Positions 17,801 to 23,336 of a stretch of DNA of 37,385 bases are shown here, one piece after another. The DNA lies in assembly GCA_017848115.1 (NCBI GenBank), contig JAGAKZ010000013.1:1-37385 (forward strand), read 5' to 3'. The stretch is from Oscillospiraceae bacterium (GTDB lineage Bacteria > Bacillota > Clostridia > Oscillospirales > Ruminococcaceae). Under the pieces are notes generated by a model. That model saw nothing but the letters and a program-made list of their open reading frames with translations. It did no database searches and was not told where the DNA came from. The position numbers were made by a program, and so were the translations under genes. The first letter of the stretch is position 1. Each line of letters opens with the position of its first letter.

Positions 17801-17941
17801 ACTCCTGTTACCTGTGACCAGAATATAAGTTCTATAATAAATGAGCAGTGTGAGATATTTTTTGCAGGCGGACAGACAGCAGAGGAAACTGCAAAGGCTA
17901 TACAGAGCAGGGCGACACTGTATCTGCAGGAAATCAAATAA
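14813..17941 (+). CDS. propeller + family-1 solute-binding lipoprotein (module 3)
   Basis: The 1042-residue lipoprotein has the lipobox VAGC (Cys22). About residues 45-610 hold repeated blade-like units (YDPENDKVNEIRTDN, NELDADTGEIIGRYD, LFDSDGKMISSVNVAPD). A solute-binding domain begins near residue 635: NIILACDTIPAYIKKKIVEY, GNIPDIVLGNK, YQVPLTFSLTALAG, and the end AEETAKAIQSRATLYLQEIK. It matches the 998-residue protein of module 2 in order and in several motifs. No transport genes are near. It is the presumed surface partner of the module 3 sigma/anti-sigma pair, from which it is separated by the short AAA-ATPase gene. Start ATG has GAGAGGGAG upstream. Confidence 0.85.
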   Translation: MKYRFISIMTMIVFVMVLVAGCRKNDTEKEKGPIGRTLIENYFKENEKYIEPENMYYEKIYNVNDDICVSGYLFSEYSSEIKTGVYDPENDKVNEIRTDNIKIQDCYAGEKYYYFCYFDENGMINIARYNKETLLFTDNTIVGQGATGFLADMTEDENGRLCLYMVNMRDDILSEIMYCVYDNAMNIVDNVNLLEKISTETGYMYHTLKVSEDGSVYIFLDKNDGTIDMYKFSSENELQYVAEDVTGDMEGHFTQCIITKSGNPVISTYNHRATGSHHTCFNELDADTGEIIGRYDTNILEGYLQIVRADNFENYGDSDILFIQGGKICGYSMKYDEVYDILNFEKYSDTYGSLSVSAIENESLLFISNIVITDYSEGSGIVVTDKNGKEKFRFIIEGTGQIYSVTSDKDENIYMMYGKSWYDSEIGDITSQSYIDKFDKSWNKISSITLEDDYNWYDCTLIVHENGNITVSQDDNIKLFDSDGKMISSVNVAPDDMVKGIFAVDNEHYAVYTDVSGVNRLAKINYDKKSIEDISEIKFMITDVNAGDENYDAYFTAQDGIYGYKVHDNSISEVINWIDSDIDTQIADPVCFGKDMIGYVYYEENDYHISCLDRVDSQTLENINKKENIILACDTIPAYIKKKIVEYNRDNENYRIIVNDYNKYSGYHGNEYISGLSELNLELIEGNIPDIVLGNKNLDMRRYTQLGMFADLGGYLEKDGFTNDEEYFTNIMNTFGYDGKQYQVPLTFSLTALAGKESVTGQDYEFTFDEFWKLGETKTLFYKPFRENLIQHFISDNLLEYVDFKERKCNFESDDFIKLLGYIKENGIPIADYESVHYEDEDYPVRIIEEICCFDYININSFDVLARFKQMDVINKKKNPDDRPAFLNIPSAKGNGIRASSATLVSICEKSQYKDVAWDFIKSLFEDEAQKKLSLINGQFQYDFPIKKSVFESQAKSAMANTDNMHSSDHYGNDVKLRNIDSDTLEILRELIKNADTPVTCDQNISSIINEQCEIFFAGGQTAEETAKAIQSRATLYLQEIK

Positions 17942-17946
17942 ACATA

Positions 17947-17962
17947 TGTTCCACGTGGAACA
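17947..17962. other. parS-like ParB/Spo0J binding site 2
   Basis: TGTTCCACGTGGAACA, identical to the site at 11007-11022 and 6940 bp from it. It starts five bases after a stop codon and its last base is the first base of a terminator stem. Confidence 0.85.
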
Positions 17963-18002
17963 AAAAAATTTCTCCATATTTTAAATACGGAGAAATTTTT
18001 TT
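17962..18002. terminator. bidirectional terminator between convergent genes
   Basis: A perfect 14-bp stem (17962-17975 with 17989-18002), A-rich on one end and T-rich on the other, serves the lipoprotein gene and the histidine kinase gene that runs the other way. Confidence 0.88.
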
Positions 18003-19317
18003 ATTTATTAGTTATAGTTTCATCGAGAAGAATCTCAACATCAAGTACAAATAGATTATCATCGACTTTTATTTTTGTGTTACCGTTATATTTCATTGAA
18101 GTTTTAGTTATATTTGAAACTCCGAAACCATGATGTTCTTTATCTTTTTTAGAAGTTGTAACAGTATTGTTCTGTATATTTACAAAGTCAAAAACAGGAT
18201 TTGATATGTTCAGAAAATAATAGCCCTGTCTTACATAAGAATGGACTTTTATTTCTTTTTGATTATCATCTTCTGATTTTGCACAGGCTTCAATTGCGTT
18301 GTCGATTGCATTCGCAAATATAGTACACAAATCTGCACTGGATATCCCCTTTGTGGGAACTGCACCTTCAAAATTTATTACAGAGTTGCATAAAAGAGCT
18401 TTTTCGTTTTTATCAGAAAGCAGAGAGTCTATAATGATATTTCCTGTATTGTATTTGTTACGGCTTACAGCAGACATTTCAAACATATCGTCAAGATATT
18501 TCTGTGCTTTTGGAATATCGTTGTCTTCTAAGATGTATCTTAAACATAAAATATGGTTTTTGAAATCATGGCGGAAACTTCTGAACTCAGAATATATGGA
18601 GTTGATTTTTTCATAATATTCAACCTGATTTTGAATCTGTTTTTCAAGAAGTATCTTTGTTTCCTCATTTTCCTTTGATTGTATTGCAAGTTTAAGAACG
18701 AATACAATTATCATAATAGTAAGAGCTATTACTGCATATGACGAAATTTTTTTCCATATATAATAATCGTTGAAGATTATATTTGTATAGAAAGTTAGTA
18801 TCCATGAAGCTATAAACAATATAGCATATAGTTTGGCAGGAACTTTTAAAAGCGTATCTCTTATTACCAAAGAAGAATTATTTTTTTTCGCTATTAAAAT
18901 AATGAAAAGAATTGTAATAAGCTCACAGCAAATCGATATACAACTAAAAAAAATCTGACTTTTTTGTATATTCATATCCGCAGTTATTGCAGTAGTTAAT
19001 CCTGAAAAAAAGTTATTACCAATAAGGTGTATCTGAGAAAAACATAATATAGTAGTTGTTGCTTTTTTAAACATTATACTATAAATGAAGAATGGATATA
19101 TAAAAGTCGATATAAAAATACAAAATTTCAAAATTAAAGGTGTACTGAGAAAATCACTGTTTAGTGTCAATGTATAAAATCCGGAGCCTAATAATAATGA
19201 TATAATCATCATATGTAATTTTGGTGCAGATACTTTACAGTCAAAGAAATCTATCAGTCGCATATATATGTATGTTTTTACAGATTGAAGAAGGAAGGGT
19301 ATTATTAAGTTTAACAC
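18001..19317 (-). CDS. AgrC-like sensor histidine kinase (GHKL type)
   Basis: This 438-residue kinase has six or so membrane helices in residues 1-215 and no large outside domain. A linker helix leads to the phosphorylated His in SFRHDFKNHILCLRYIL (about residue 253). The ATPase part has the N box FANAIDNAIEAC and the G box HHGFGVSNI. This is the HPK10/AgrC type that usually senses peptides through its membrane part. The start is GTG at 19317 with GGAGG ten bases before it. It lies 19 bases behind the response regulator gene. No agrB or agrD gene is in the window, so the signal is not obvious. Confidence 0.9.
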   Translation of the reverse strand: MLNLIIPFLLQSVKTYIYMRLIDFFDCKVSAPKLHMMIISLLLGSGFYTLTLNSDFLSTPLILKFCIFISTFIYPFFIYSIMFKKATTTILCFSQIHLIGNNFFSGLTTAITADMNIQKSQIFFSCISICCELITILFIILIAKKNNSSLVIRDTLLKVPAKLYAILFIASWILTFYTNIIFNDYYIWKKISSYAVIALTIMIIVFVLKLAIQSKENEETKILLEKQIQNQVEYYEKINSIYSEFRSFRHDFKNHILCLRYILEDNDIPKAQKYLDDMFEMSAVSRNKYNTGNIIIDSLLSDKNEKALLCNSVINFEGAVPTKGISSADLCTIFANAIDNAIEACAKSEDDNQKEIKVHSYVRQGYYFLNISNPVFDFVNIQNNTVTTSKKDKEHHGFGVSNITKTSMKYNGNTKIKVDDNLFVLDVEILLDETITNK

Positions 19318-19336
19318 AGCTATAATACCTCCATAT

Positions 19337-20038
19337 TTATATATTATGCTGTTTTATATAATCAACAAATGATTTTTTAAATGCGCTCAGTCTTGTTTTG
19401 CTGATGACGGCTTTTTCGTTGTTGCTGAATGTCACGCTGTTCGATGTATGAGATATTACATGTTTCATATTTACAAGATAAGTACGATGGCATCTGAAAA
19501 AACTATCTTCAGGCAATTGTTTTTCCAAGTCAGAAAGCGTTTTCTTGTAAAGATAGTTATCATCAACAGTGCGTATATAACAATATTTATCTGATGCTTC
19601 TACATAAATTATATCGCTTGTCGGAATGGTTTTTGTTACTTCATCTATTTTAATAATAAGATATTTTTCATCTTCTTTGCTTTTTCTGAGTTCGTCAAGA
19701 GCTTCAAAGAGTTTCTCATCATCAATAGGTTTAACAAGAAATCTGAATGTATTTACCGAAAATGTGTCAAAAACAATATGGGGATAACTTGTAAGAAATA
19801 TGATATCCGTATTATTGTTATTTTCACGTAGTTTCTTTGCCGTTTCAAGTCCTGTAATGTCGTCCATCTGATGATCCATAAAAATAACATCGTACGAATT
19901 TTTTGAACTTATTAACTGATGACCGTTACTGAAATCATCACAGATGATATCCAGATGTTTTGCTTTGGCGTAGTTGTCGATGTGTTTTTTCAATTCTTTA
20001 CGAAAAATTGCTTCATCATCACATATAGCTATTTTCAT
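19337..20038 (-). CDS. AgrA-like response regulator (receiver + LytTR)
   Basis: The 233-residue protein has a receiver domain (KIAICDDE at the start, phosphorylated Asp in YDVIFMDHQMDD about residue 57, and Lys in VKPIDDEKLFEAL) and a C-terminal LytTR DNA-binding domain (ITFSDIIYVEAS-like start near residue 145, FFRCHRTYLVNMKHV near 185). ATG 20038 is chosen because the family starts at this strand; the frame is open back to a GTG at 20065 close to AAGGAA, so a nine-residue longer form is possible. LytTR regulators bind 9-bp direct repeats 12 bp apart, which are present at 20204-20237. Confidence 0.9.
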   Translation of the reverse strand: MKIAICDDEAIFRKELKKHIDNYAKAKHLDIICDDFSNGHQLISSKNSYDVIFMDHQMDDITGLETAKKLRENNNNTDIIFLTSYPHIVFDTFSVNTFRFLVKPIDDEKLFEALDELRKSKEDEKYLIIKIDEVTKTIPTSDIIYVEASDKYCYIRTVDDNYLYKKTLSDLEKQLPEDSFFRCHRTYLVNMKHVISHTSNSVTFSNNEKAVISKTRLSAFKKSFVDYIKQHNI

Positions 20039-20147
20039 AAATAATGAGCCAATCGGCCCTTTCACTTCCTTTCAAAAAAATAAGTACTGCCGATATATAT
20101 AGTAGTACTGTTATCATATTATCTATCACGAATCCCTATTAATGATA

Positions 20148-20176
20148 ATTATACACTATTTTTCGGTGATTTTCAA
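20148..20176 (-). promoter_or_regulatory. sigma-A promoter of the AgrA/AgrC-like operon
   Basis: On the minus strand TTGAAA (20171-20176) and TATAAT (20148-20153) are 17 bases apart, about 100 bases before the regulator start. Confidence 0.8.
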
Positions 20177-20203
20177 TATAATATTATAAAATAATAAAAT
20201 TAA

Positions 20204-20237
20204 TTCCGTTTACTCTTTTAAATATACTGTTTACTCT
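20204..20237. promoter_or_regulatory. LytTR-type direct repeat between divergent promoters
   Basis: The nine bases GTTTACTCT occur at 20208-20216 and again at 20229-20237, exactly 21 bp (two helix turns) apart. With the flanking bases, TTCCGTTTAC and TACTGTTTAC fit the ACNGTTNA-like half sites of AgrA/LytTR regulators, whose two 9-bp sites are normally separated by 12 bp. The pair ends seven bases before the -35 box of the tiny transcript. Confidence 0.7.
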
Positions 20238-20244
20238 GATTTTA

Positions 20245-20273
20245 TTGAAAAAGAATCAGAAGTATATTAATAT
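20245..20273 (+). promoter_or_regulatory. promoter of the tiny peptide transcript
   Basis: TTGAAA (20245-20250), 17 bases, TAATAT (20268-20273). The LytTR-type repeats lie directly upstream, the place from which AgrA-type regulators activate. Confidence 0.65.
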
Positions 20274-20314
20274 ATAAACATGAGATATGAGAAAAAACAC
20301 AGGAGGTATTAACA

Positions 20315-20347
20315 ATGTTTGATTTTATAAAAATAATCTTCGGATAA
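20315..20347 (+). CDS. 10-residue hydrophobic peptide MFDFIKIIFG
   Basis: A perfect AGGAGGT ribosome binding site (20301-20307) stands eight bases before an ATG that opens only ten codons, MFDFIKIIFG, followed by TAA. Promoter, peptide and terminator form a complete unit of about 120 nt, so this is not a random short frame. The peptide is strongly hydrophobic with one Asp and one Lys, and could form a short amphipathic helix. It might be a peptide signal, a small membrane-active peptide, or a leader in a regulatory RNA (all inference). It shares control with, and lies opposite to, the AgrC/AgrA-like genes. Confidence 0.6.
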   Translation: MFDFIKIIFG

Positions 20348-20356
20348 TTGAATGAT

Positions 20357-20399
20357 AAAAAAATGTGATCTGTCATCAGTAGGCAGGTCACATTTTTTT
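20357..20399 (+). terminator. terminator of the tiny peptide transcript
   Basis: A 16-bp stem with one wobble (20357-20372 with 20384-20399) is followed by Ts. It begins nine bases after the peptide stop. Confidence 0.88.
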
Positions 20400-20439
20400 A
20401 GTTCATTCCCCTGCTCTATCATAATAATAAAAAAAGGTA

Positions 20440-20468
20440 TTGACAAATCGAAATTAATATGATATCAT
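20440..20468 (+). promoter_or_regulatory. sigma-A promoter of the SPFH operon with overlapping palindrome
   Basis: TTGACA (20440-20445), 17 bases, TATCAT (20463-20468). A perfect palindrome TATGATATCATA (20458-20469) covers the -10 box, and a related GATATC follows at about 20472. These could be operator sites for a repressor, possibly the RHH protein encoded in the operon (inference). Confidence 0.75.
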
Positions 20469-20524
20469 AGTGATATCGAATAAATATATTTTTGTTTCAA
20501 GCAAATCAGAAAGGATGATATTTT

Positions 20525-21541
20525 ATGAAAGAAAAAATTTTAAATCAGAAAAGAAACGGTTTATCTATGTTACTGCTTATACTTGTTGTATGGCTTGTAT
20601 CTATTCCGATCATAGTATTTTCGGCAAAGATGCTTGATGATGTCGGTGGCGGACTGCCTGTTTTATTTATGGTTCTGGGCATATTATGGGCTAGTGCCGG
20701 CTGGATACCACTCCTTGGTCTTAAAATCGTAGGTCCACAGGAAGCACTCGTACTTACACTTTTCGGAAAATATGTAGGAACTCTTAAAAACGAAGGTTTC
20801 TACTGGGTAAATCCATTCTGTTCGGCTGTAAACCCTGCCGCTCATACAAAGTTGAGACAAAGCGGTGATGTCGATGGTAATTGTTCCGCTTCTTTGTCAA
20901 ATCAGAATGCTTCCATTGAATCATACAGCAAAAAAATTTCCCTTAAAATAATGACACTCAACAACAATCGTCAGAAAATCAATGACTGTCTGGGAAATCC
21001 TATAGAAATCGGTATAGCTGTAATGTGGAGAGTTGTTGATACTGCAAAAGCAGTGTTTGACGTTGACAACTACAAAGAATACCTTTCACTTCAGTGTGAC
21101 AGTGCTTTAAGAAATATAGTACGTGTTTACCCATATGACGTAGCACCAAACATTGATACTACCGGTGACGGAATAGCCGATGAAGGCAGTCTCAGAGGTT
21201 CAAGTGAGATAGTTGCTTCAAGAATACGTGATGAAATTCAGGAAAAAGTAAAAGAAGCCGGTCTTGAGATAATAGAAGCAAGAATAACTTATCTTGCATA
21301 CGCTCCCGAAATAGCTGCGGTTATGCTCCAGAGACAACAGGCATCTGCTATAATTGACGCAAGAAAGATGATAGTTGACGGTGCAGTCGGCATGGTTGAA
21401 ATGGCAATTGAAAGACTGAATGAAGGCAATATGGTAGACCTTGACGAAGAACGCAAAGCTGCAATGGTATCAAATCTTCTCGTAGTCCTCTGCGGAAATC
21501 ATGACGCACAGCCTATAGTAAATACAGGAAGCTTGTATTAA
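20525..21541 (+). CDS. SPFH/band 7 domain membrane protein
   Basis: The 338-residue protein has two membrane helices at the start (about residues 13-34 and 44-66) and then an SPFH domain opening with IVGPQEALVLTLFGKYVGTLKNEGFYWVNP, here best described as residues 70-100. Later motifs are VMWRVVDTAKAVFDVDNY, SLQCDSALRNIVRVYPYD and the C-terminal EARITYLAYAPEIAAVMLQRQQA. It should form a large membrane-attached ring like stomatins and flotillins. The sequence RQSGDVDGNCSASLSNQNAS (about 116-135) is an unusual hydrophilic insert. It precedes an RHH gene by one base, a pair seen in many Firmicutes. Confidence 0.9.
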   Translation: MKEKILNQKRNGLSMLLLILVVWLVSIPIIVFSAKMLDDVGGGLPVLFMVLGILWASAGWIPLLGLKIVGPQEALVLTLFGKYVGTLKNEGFYWVNPFCSAVNPAAHTKLRQSGDVDGNCSASLSNQNASIESYSKKISLKIMTLNNNRQKINDCLGNPIEIGIAVMWRVVDTAKAVFDVDNYKEYLSLQCDSALRNIVRVYPYDVAPNIDTTGDGIADEGSLRGSSEIVASRIRDEIQEKVKEAGLEIIEARITYLAYAPEIAAVMLQRQQASAIIDARKMIVDGAVGMVEMAIERLNEGNMVDLDEERKAAMVSNLLVVLCGNHDAQPIVNTGSLY

Positions 21542-21542
21542 T

Positions 21543-21749
21543 ATGGCACCAAAAAAACAAATACCACTGAGACTTTCCGAAAAACTATACAACGAAATCT
21601 CAGCGTGGGCAGAAGACGACTTCCGTTCTGTAAACGGGCAAATAGAATATATACTGACCGAATGTGTAAAACAAAGAAAAAAAACAGGAAAATACGTATC
21701 CGAAGAATTAGATGCTCCGCCTGATTTTTCTGTTACGAACTTTGATTAG
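21543..21749 (+). CDS. Arc-type ribbon-helix-helix DNA-binding protein
   Basis: The 68-residue protein starts with MAPKKQIPLRLSEKLYNEI, the beta strand and helix of Arc/MetJ repressors, followed by FRSVNGQIEYILTECVKQRKK, the second helix. The tail is acidic. The gene begins one base after the SPFH stop, so both are co-translated. RHH proteins bind short palindromes as dimers; the palindrome over the operon promoter is a possible target (inference). Confidence 0.8.
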   Translation: MAPKKQIPLRLSEKLYNEISAWAEDDFRSVNGQIEYILTECVKQRKKTGKYVSEELDAPPDFSVTNFD

Positions 21750-21769
21750 TTATTTCCTGATATAAATAC

Positions 21770-21815
21770 AACCAAAGCCACAGAGAAGCAATACACTCTC
21801 TGTGGCTTTTTGGTT
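21770..21815. terminator. bidirectional terminator
   Basis: A long stem pairs 21770-21786 with 21797-21815 with a two-base bulge, has an AAAGCCACAGAGA core and ends in T runs. It serves the RHH gene and the convergent membrane protein gene. Confidence 0.85.
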
Positions 21816-21825
21816 TTCATATAAT

Positions 21826-22920
21826 TTAAGAAAATTTTCTTTTCATGATAATATCAGTTATTGCATAAACACCTATACCAGTAAATACAGCAATAACCCA
21901 CGTAAGTATTTTATCTGTCGTATCATATGTATCTTTAACAATAATCTGAATGTTATTAAAACAAACCTCTTTTGCTTTTTTTATTTTATCATCATTTGAA
22001 GCATCTTCACCAAGCAATTTTGTTCCAACTACATTGTAATACATAGAATTATCATTAAGTGTTGTTACTTTTCCTTTTAATAAGACAGGTGAAGAAAGCT
22101 GTTTACTTTCTAAAAAAAGACGTTTATCTGTTTTTATATAAAGATATTTATCAGTTCCGGAAACACAAACCCAATAGCTAACGATCCTCCCGTAATCCTC
22201 TACCGCTTCGCCGACAAAATAATTTTCGATTTCAAATTCAATATATTCTCCGTTAGAATATGTTGTACCCGGCTTAATACTTTCAGCAGAATTTAGTTTA
22301 AAAAGCTCTGTTGTACTTGTTACTAAAGTAATCATTCCCAAAGCTATAACTCCCAAAGAAACATATTTTACTATTCGTGCCACTTTTGAATAAGAGGATA
22401 TTTCTGTACTACGAAGAGCCGATTTAAGAAATTTATCCTGCCGGCTGTTTGAAAATTCAACATATCCTGCTGTTTCTCCCGGCTTATATAATTCTGTTTT
22501 AAAATACGGATAGTCAACAAGTTCGGAAAGTGAATTTTCAATAAGTTCGCTTCTGTATAATATAAAATGTGCAATCATATTCGGAAAAAACATTACCGCC
22601 AAAGGAGTTACACCATCAAGATCCAGTATAGTAAGTTCAATTGTAAGAATACACATTACAGCTATACTTCCTAAAGTTGATCTGAAAGCTTTATTTTTTT
22701 CTCTCTTAAAAAGAAATATATATCCGTCTTTGATCAAAAGCAATATAAACGCTGGCATAAACAGTTTTTTCATAATAGTTATATATGAAGATGATATATA
22801 ATACATATATATCATTTCCATCACCAAAAACACGCCATAAGAAAATTTGATTTTTTTTCGTATCATCAGATAATAAACGTAATTATCAAATGATGCTTTA
22901 TTATCATAATTTGCATTCAT
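21826..22920 (-). CDS. membrane protein of unknown function
   Basis: The 364-residue protein has about six membrane helices: four in the first 125 residues (for example GVFLVMEMIYMYYISSSYI), one near 195-215 (VSLGVIALGMITLVTST) and one at the C-terminus (ILTWVIAVFTGIGVYAIT). Between the last two is an approximately 120-residue outside or lumenal domain (YIEFEIENYFVGEAVEDYGR, YLYIKTDKRLFLESKQ). I do not recognise the family. ATG 22920 is chosen, nine bases after AGGAGG; ATG 22926 is only three bases away. Neighbouring genes give no hint. Confidence 0.7.
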   Translation of the reverse strand: MNANYDNKASFDNYVYYLMIRKKIKFSYGVFLVMEMIYMYYISSSYITIMKKLFMPAFILLLIKDGYIFLFKREKNKAFRSTLGSIAVMCILTIELTILDLDGVTPLAVMFFPNMIAHFILYRSELIENSLSELVDYPYFKTELYKPGETAGYVEFSNSRQDKFLKSALRSTEISSYSKVARIVKYVSLGVIALGMITLVTSTTELFKLNSAESIKPGTTYSNGEYIEFEIENYFVGEAVEDYGRIVSYWVCVSGTDKYLYIKTDKRLFLESKQLSSPVLLKGKVTTLNDNSMYYNVVGTKLLGEDASNDDKIKKAKEVCFNNIQIIVKDTYDTTDKILTWVIAVFTGIGVYAITDIIMKRKFS

Positions 22921-23086
22921 ACTCATATACCTCCTGATGTAAGTATAACATAAATCAATTATCATATCCAAACAATATTTTCCACTATAAATTGACTTAA
23001 TCTTATACAAACAATTTTCAAATTAGTTTTACAAAATTTGTCACGTTTCTTCGCAGCTTTTTTTAAATGATTTTTATTTTCACGAG

Positions 23087-23095
23087 TGCTATAAT
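23087..23095 (+). promoter_or_regulatory. extended -10 promoter of the hairpin array / TROVE transcript
   Basis: TGCTATAAT is a perfect extended -10 box. The -35 region is poor, as is usual with this type. Transcription would start near 23101, just before the first small hairpin (CCAC-TTCG-GTGG, 23105-23116). Confidence 0.6.
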
Positions 23096-23118
23096 CTAAA
23101 CATACCACTTCGGTGGAA

Positions 23119-23169
23119 AAGACACAACCAGCAACTTTTTGAATATTTATGGGTAATATTTTGTGTCTT
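23119..23169 (+). ncRNA. candidate Ro-associated RNA hairpin 1
   Basis: A 51-nt element is closed by a perfect 9-bp stem, AAGACACAA with TTGTGTCTT (23119-23127, 23161-23169). Just inside the 5' strand is ACCAGCAA. It follows a UUCG-capped mini-hairpin. A T-rich stretch behind it could end a short transcript. It is the first of three similar elements before the TROVE gene. Confidence 0.5.
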
Positions 23170-23204
23170 GATTTTTTGAATTTTAATTTTTTAGTATTTT
23201 ATTT

Positions 23205-23253
23205 ACGGTACTAACAGCAATTTATTTTTCCTGTCAAGAAAAAAATGTACCGT
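23205..23253 (+). ncRNA. candidate Ro-associated RNA hairpin 2
   Basis: A 49-nt element is closed by ACGGTAC with GTACCGT (23205-23211, 23247-23253). Inside it are TAACAGCAATTTATTTTT and CTGTCAAGAAAAA; ACAG can pair with CTGT to form an upper stem. The stem sequence is quite different from hairpins 1 and 3 while pairing is kept. Confidence 0.55.
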
Positions 23254-23256
23254 GTG

Positions 23257-23305
23257 AAGACAGCAACAGCAATATTTATTTTTACTGACAAAAATAGCCT
23301 GTCTT
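23257..23305 (+). ncRNA. candidate Ro-associated RNA hairpin 3
   Basis: A 49-nt element is closed by AAGACAG with CTGTCTT (23257-23263, 23299-23305). Inside it are CAACAGCAATATTTATTTTT and CTGACAAAAAT, closely matching hairpin 2. It ends 31 bases before the TROVE start. Confidence 0.55.
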
Positions 23306-23336
23306 GTTTATCAACTATCAGAAAGGAAGATCTTAA

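Noticed and set aside
22927-23010. Longer N-terminus of the unknown membrane protein
   Set aside because: The frame is open up to 23010, but the AGGAGG site at the proper distance supports the start at 22920.
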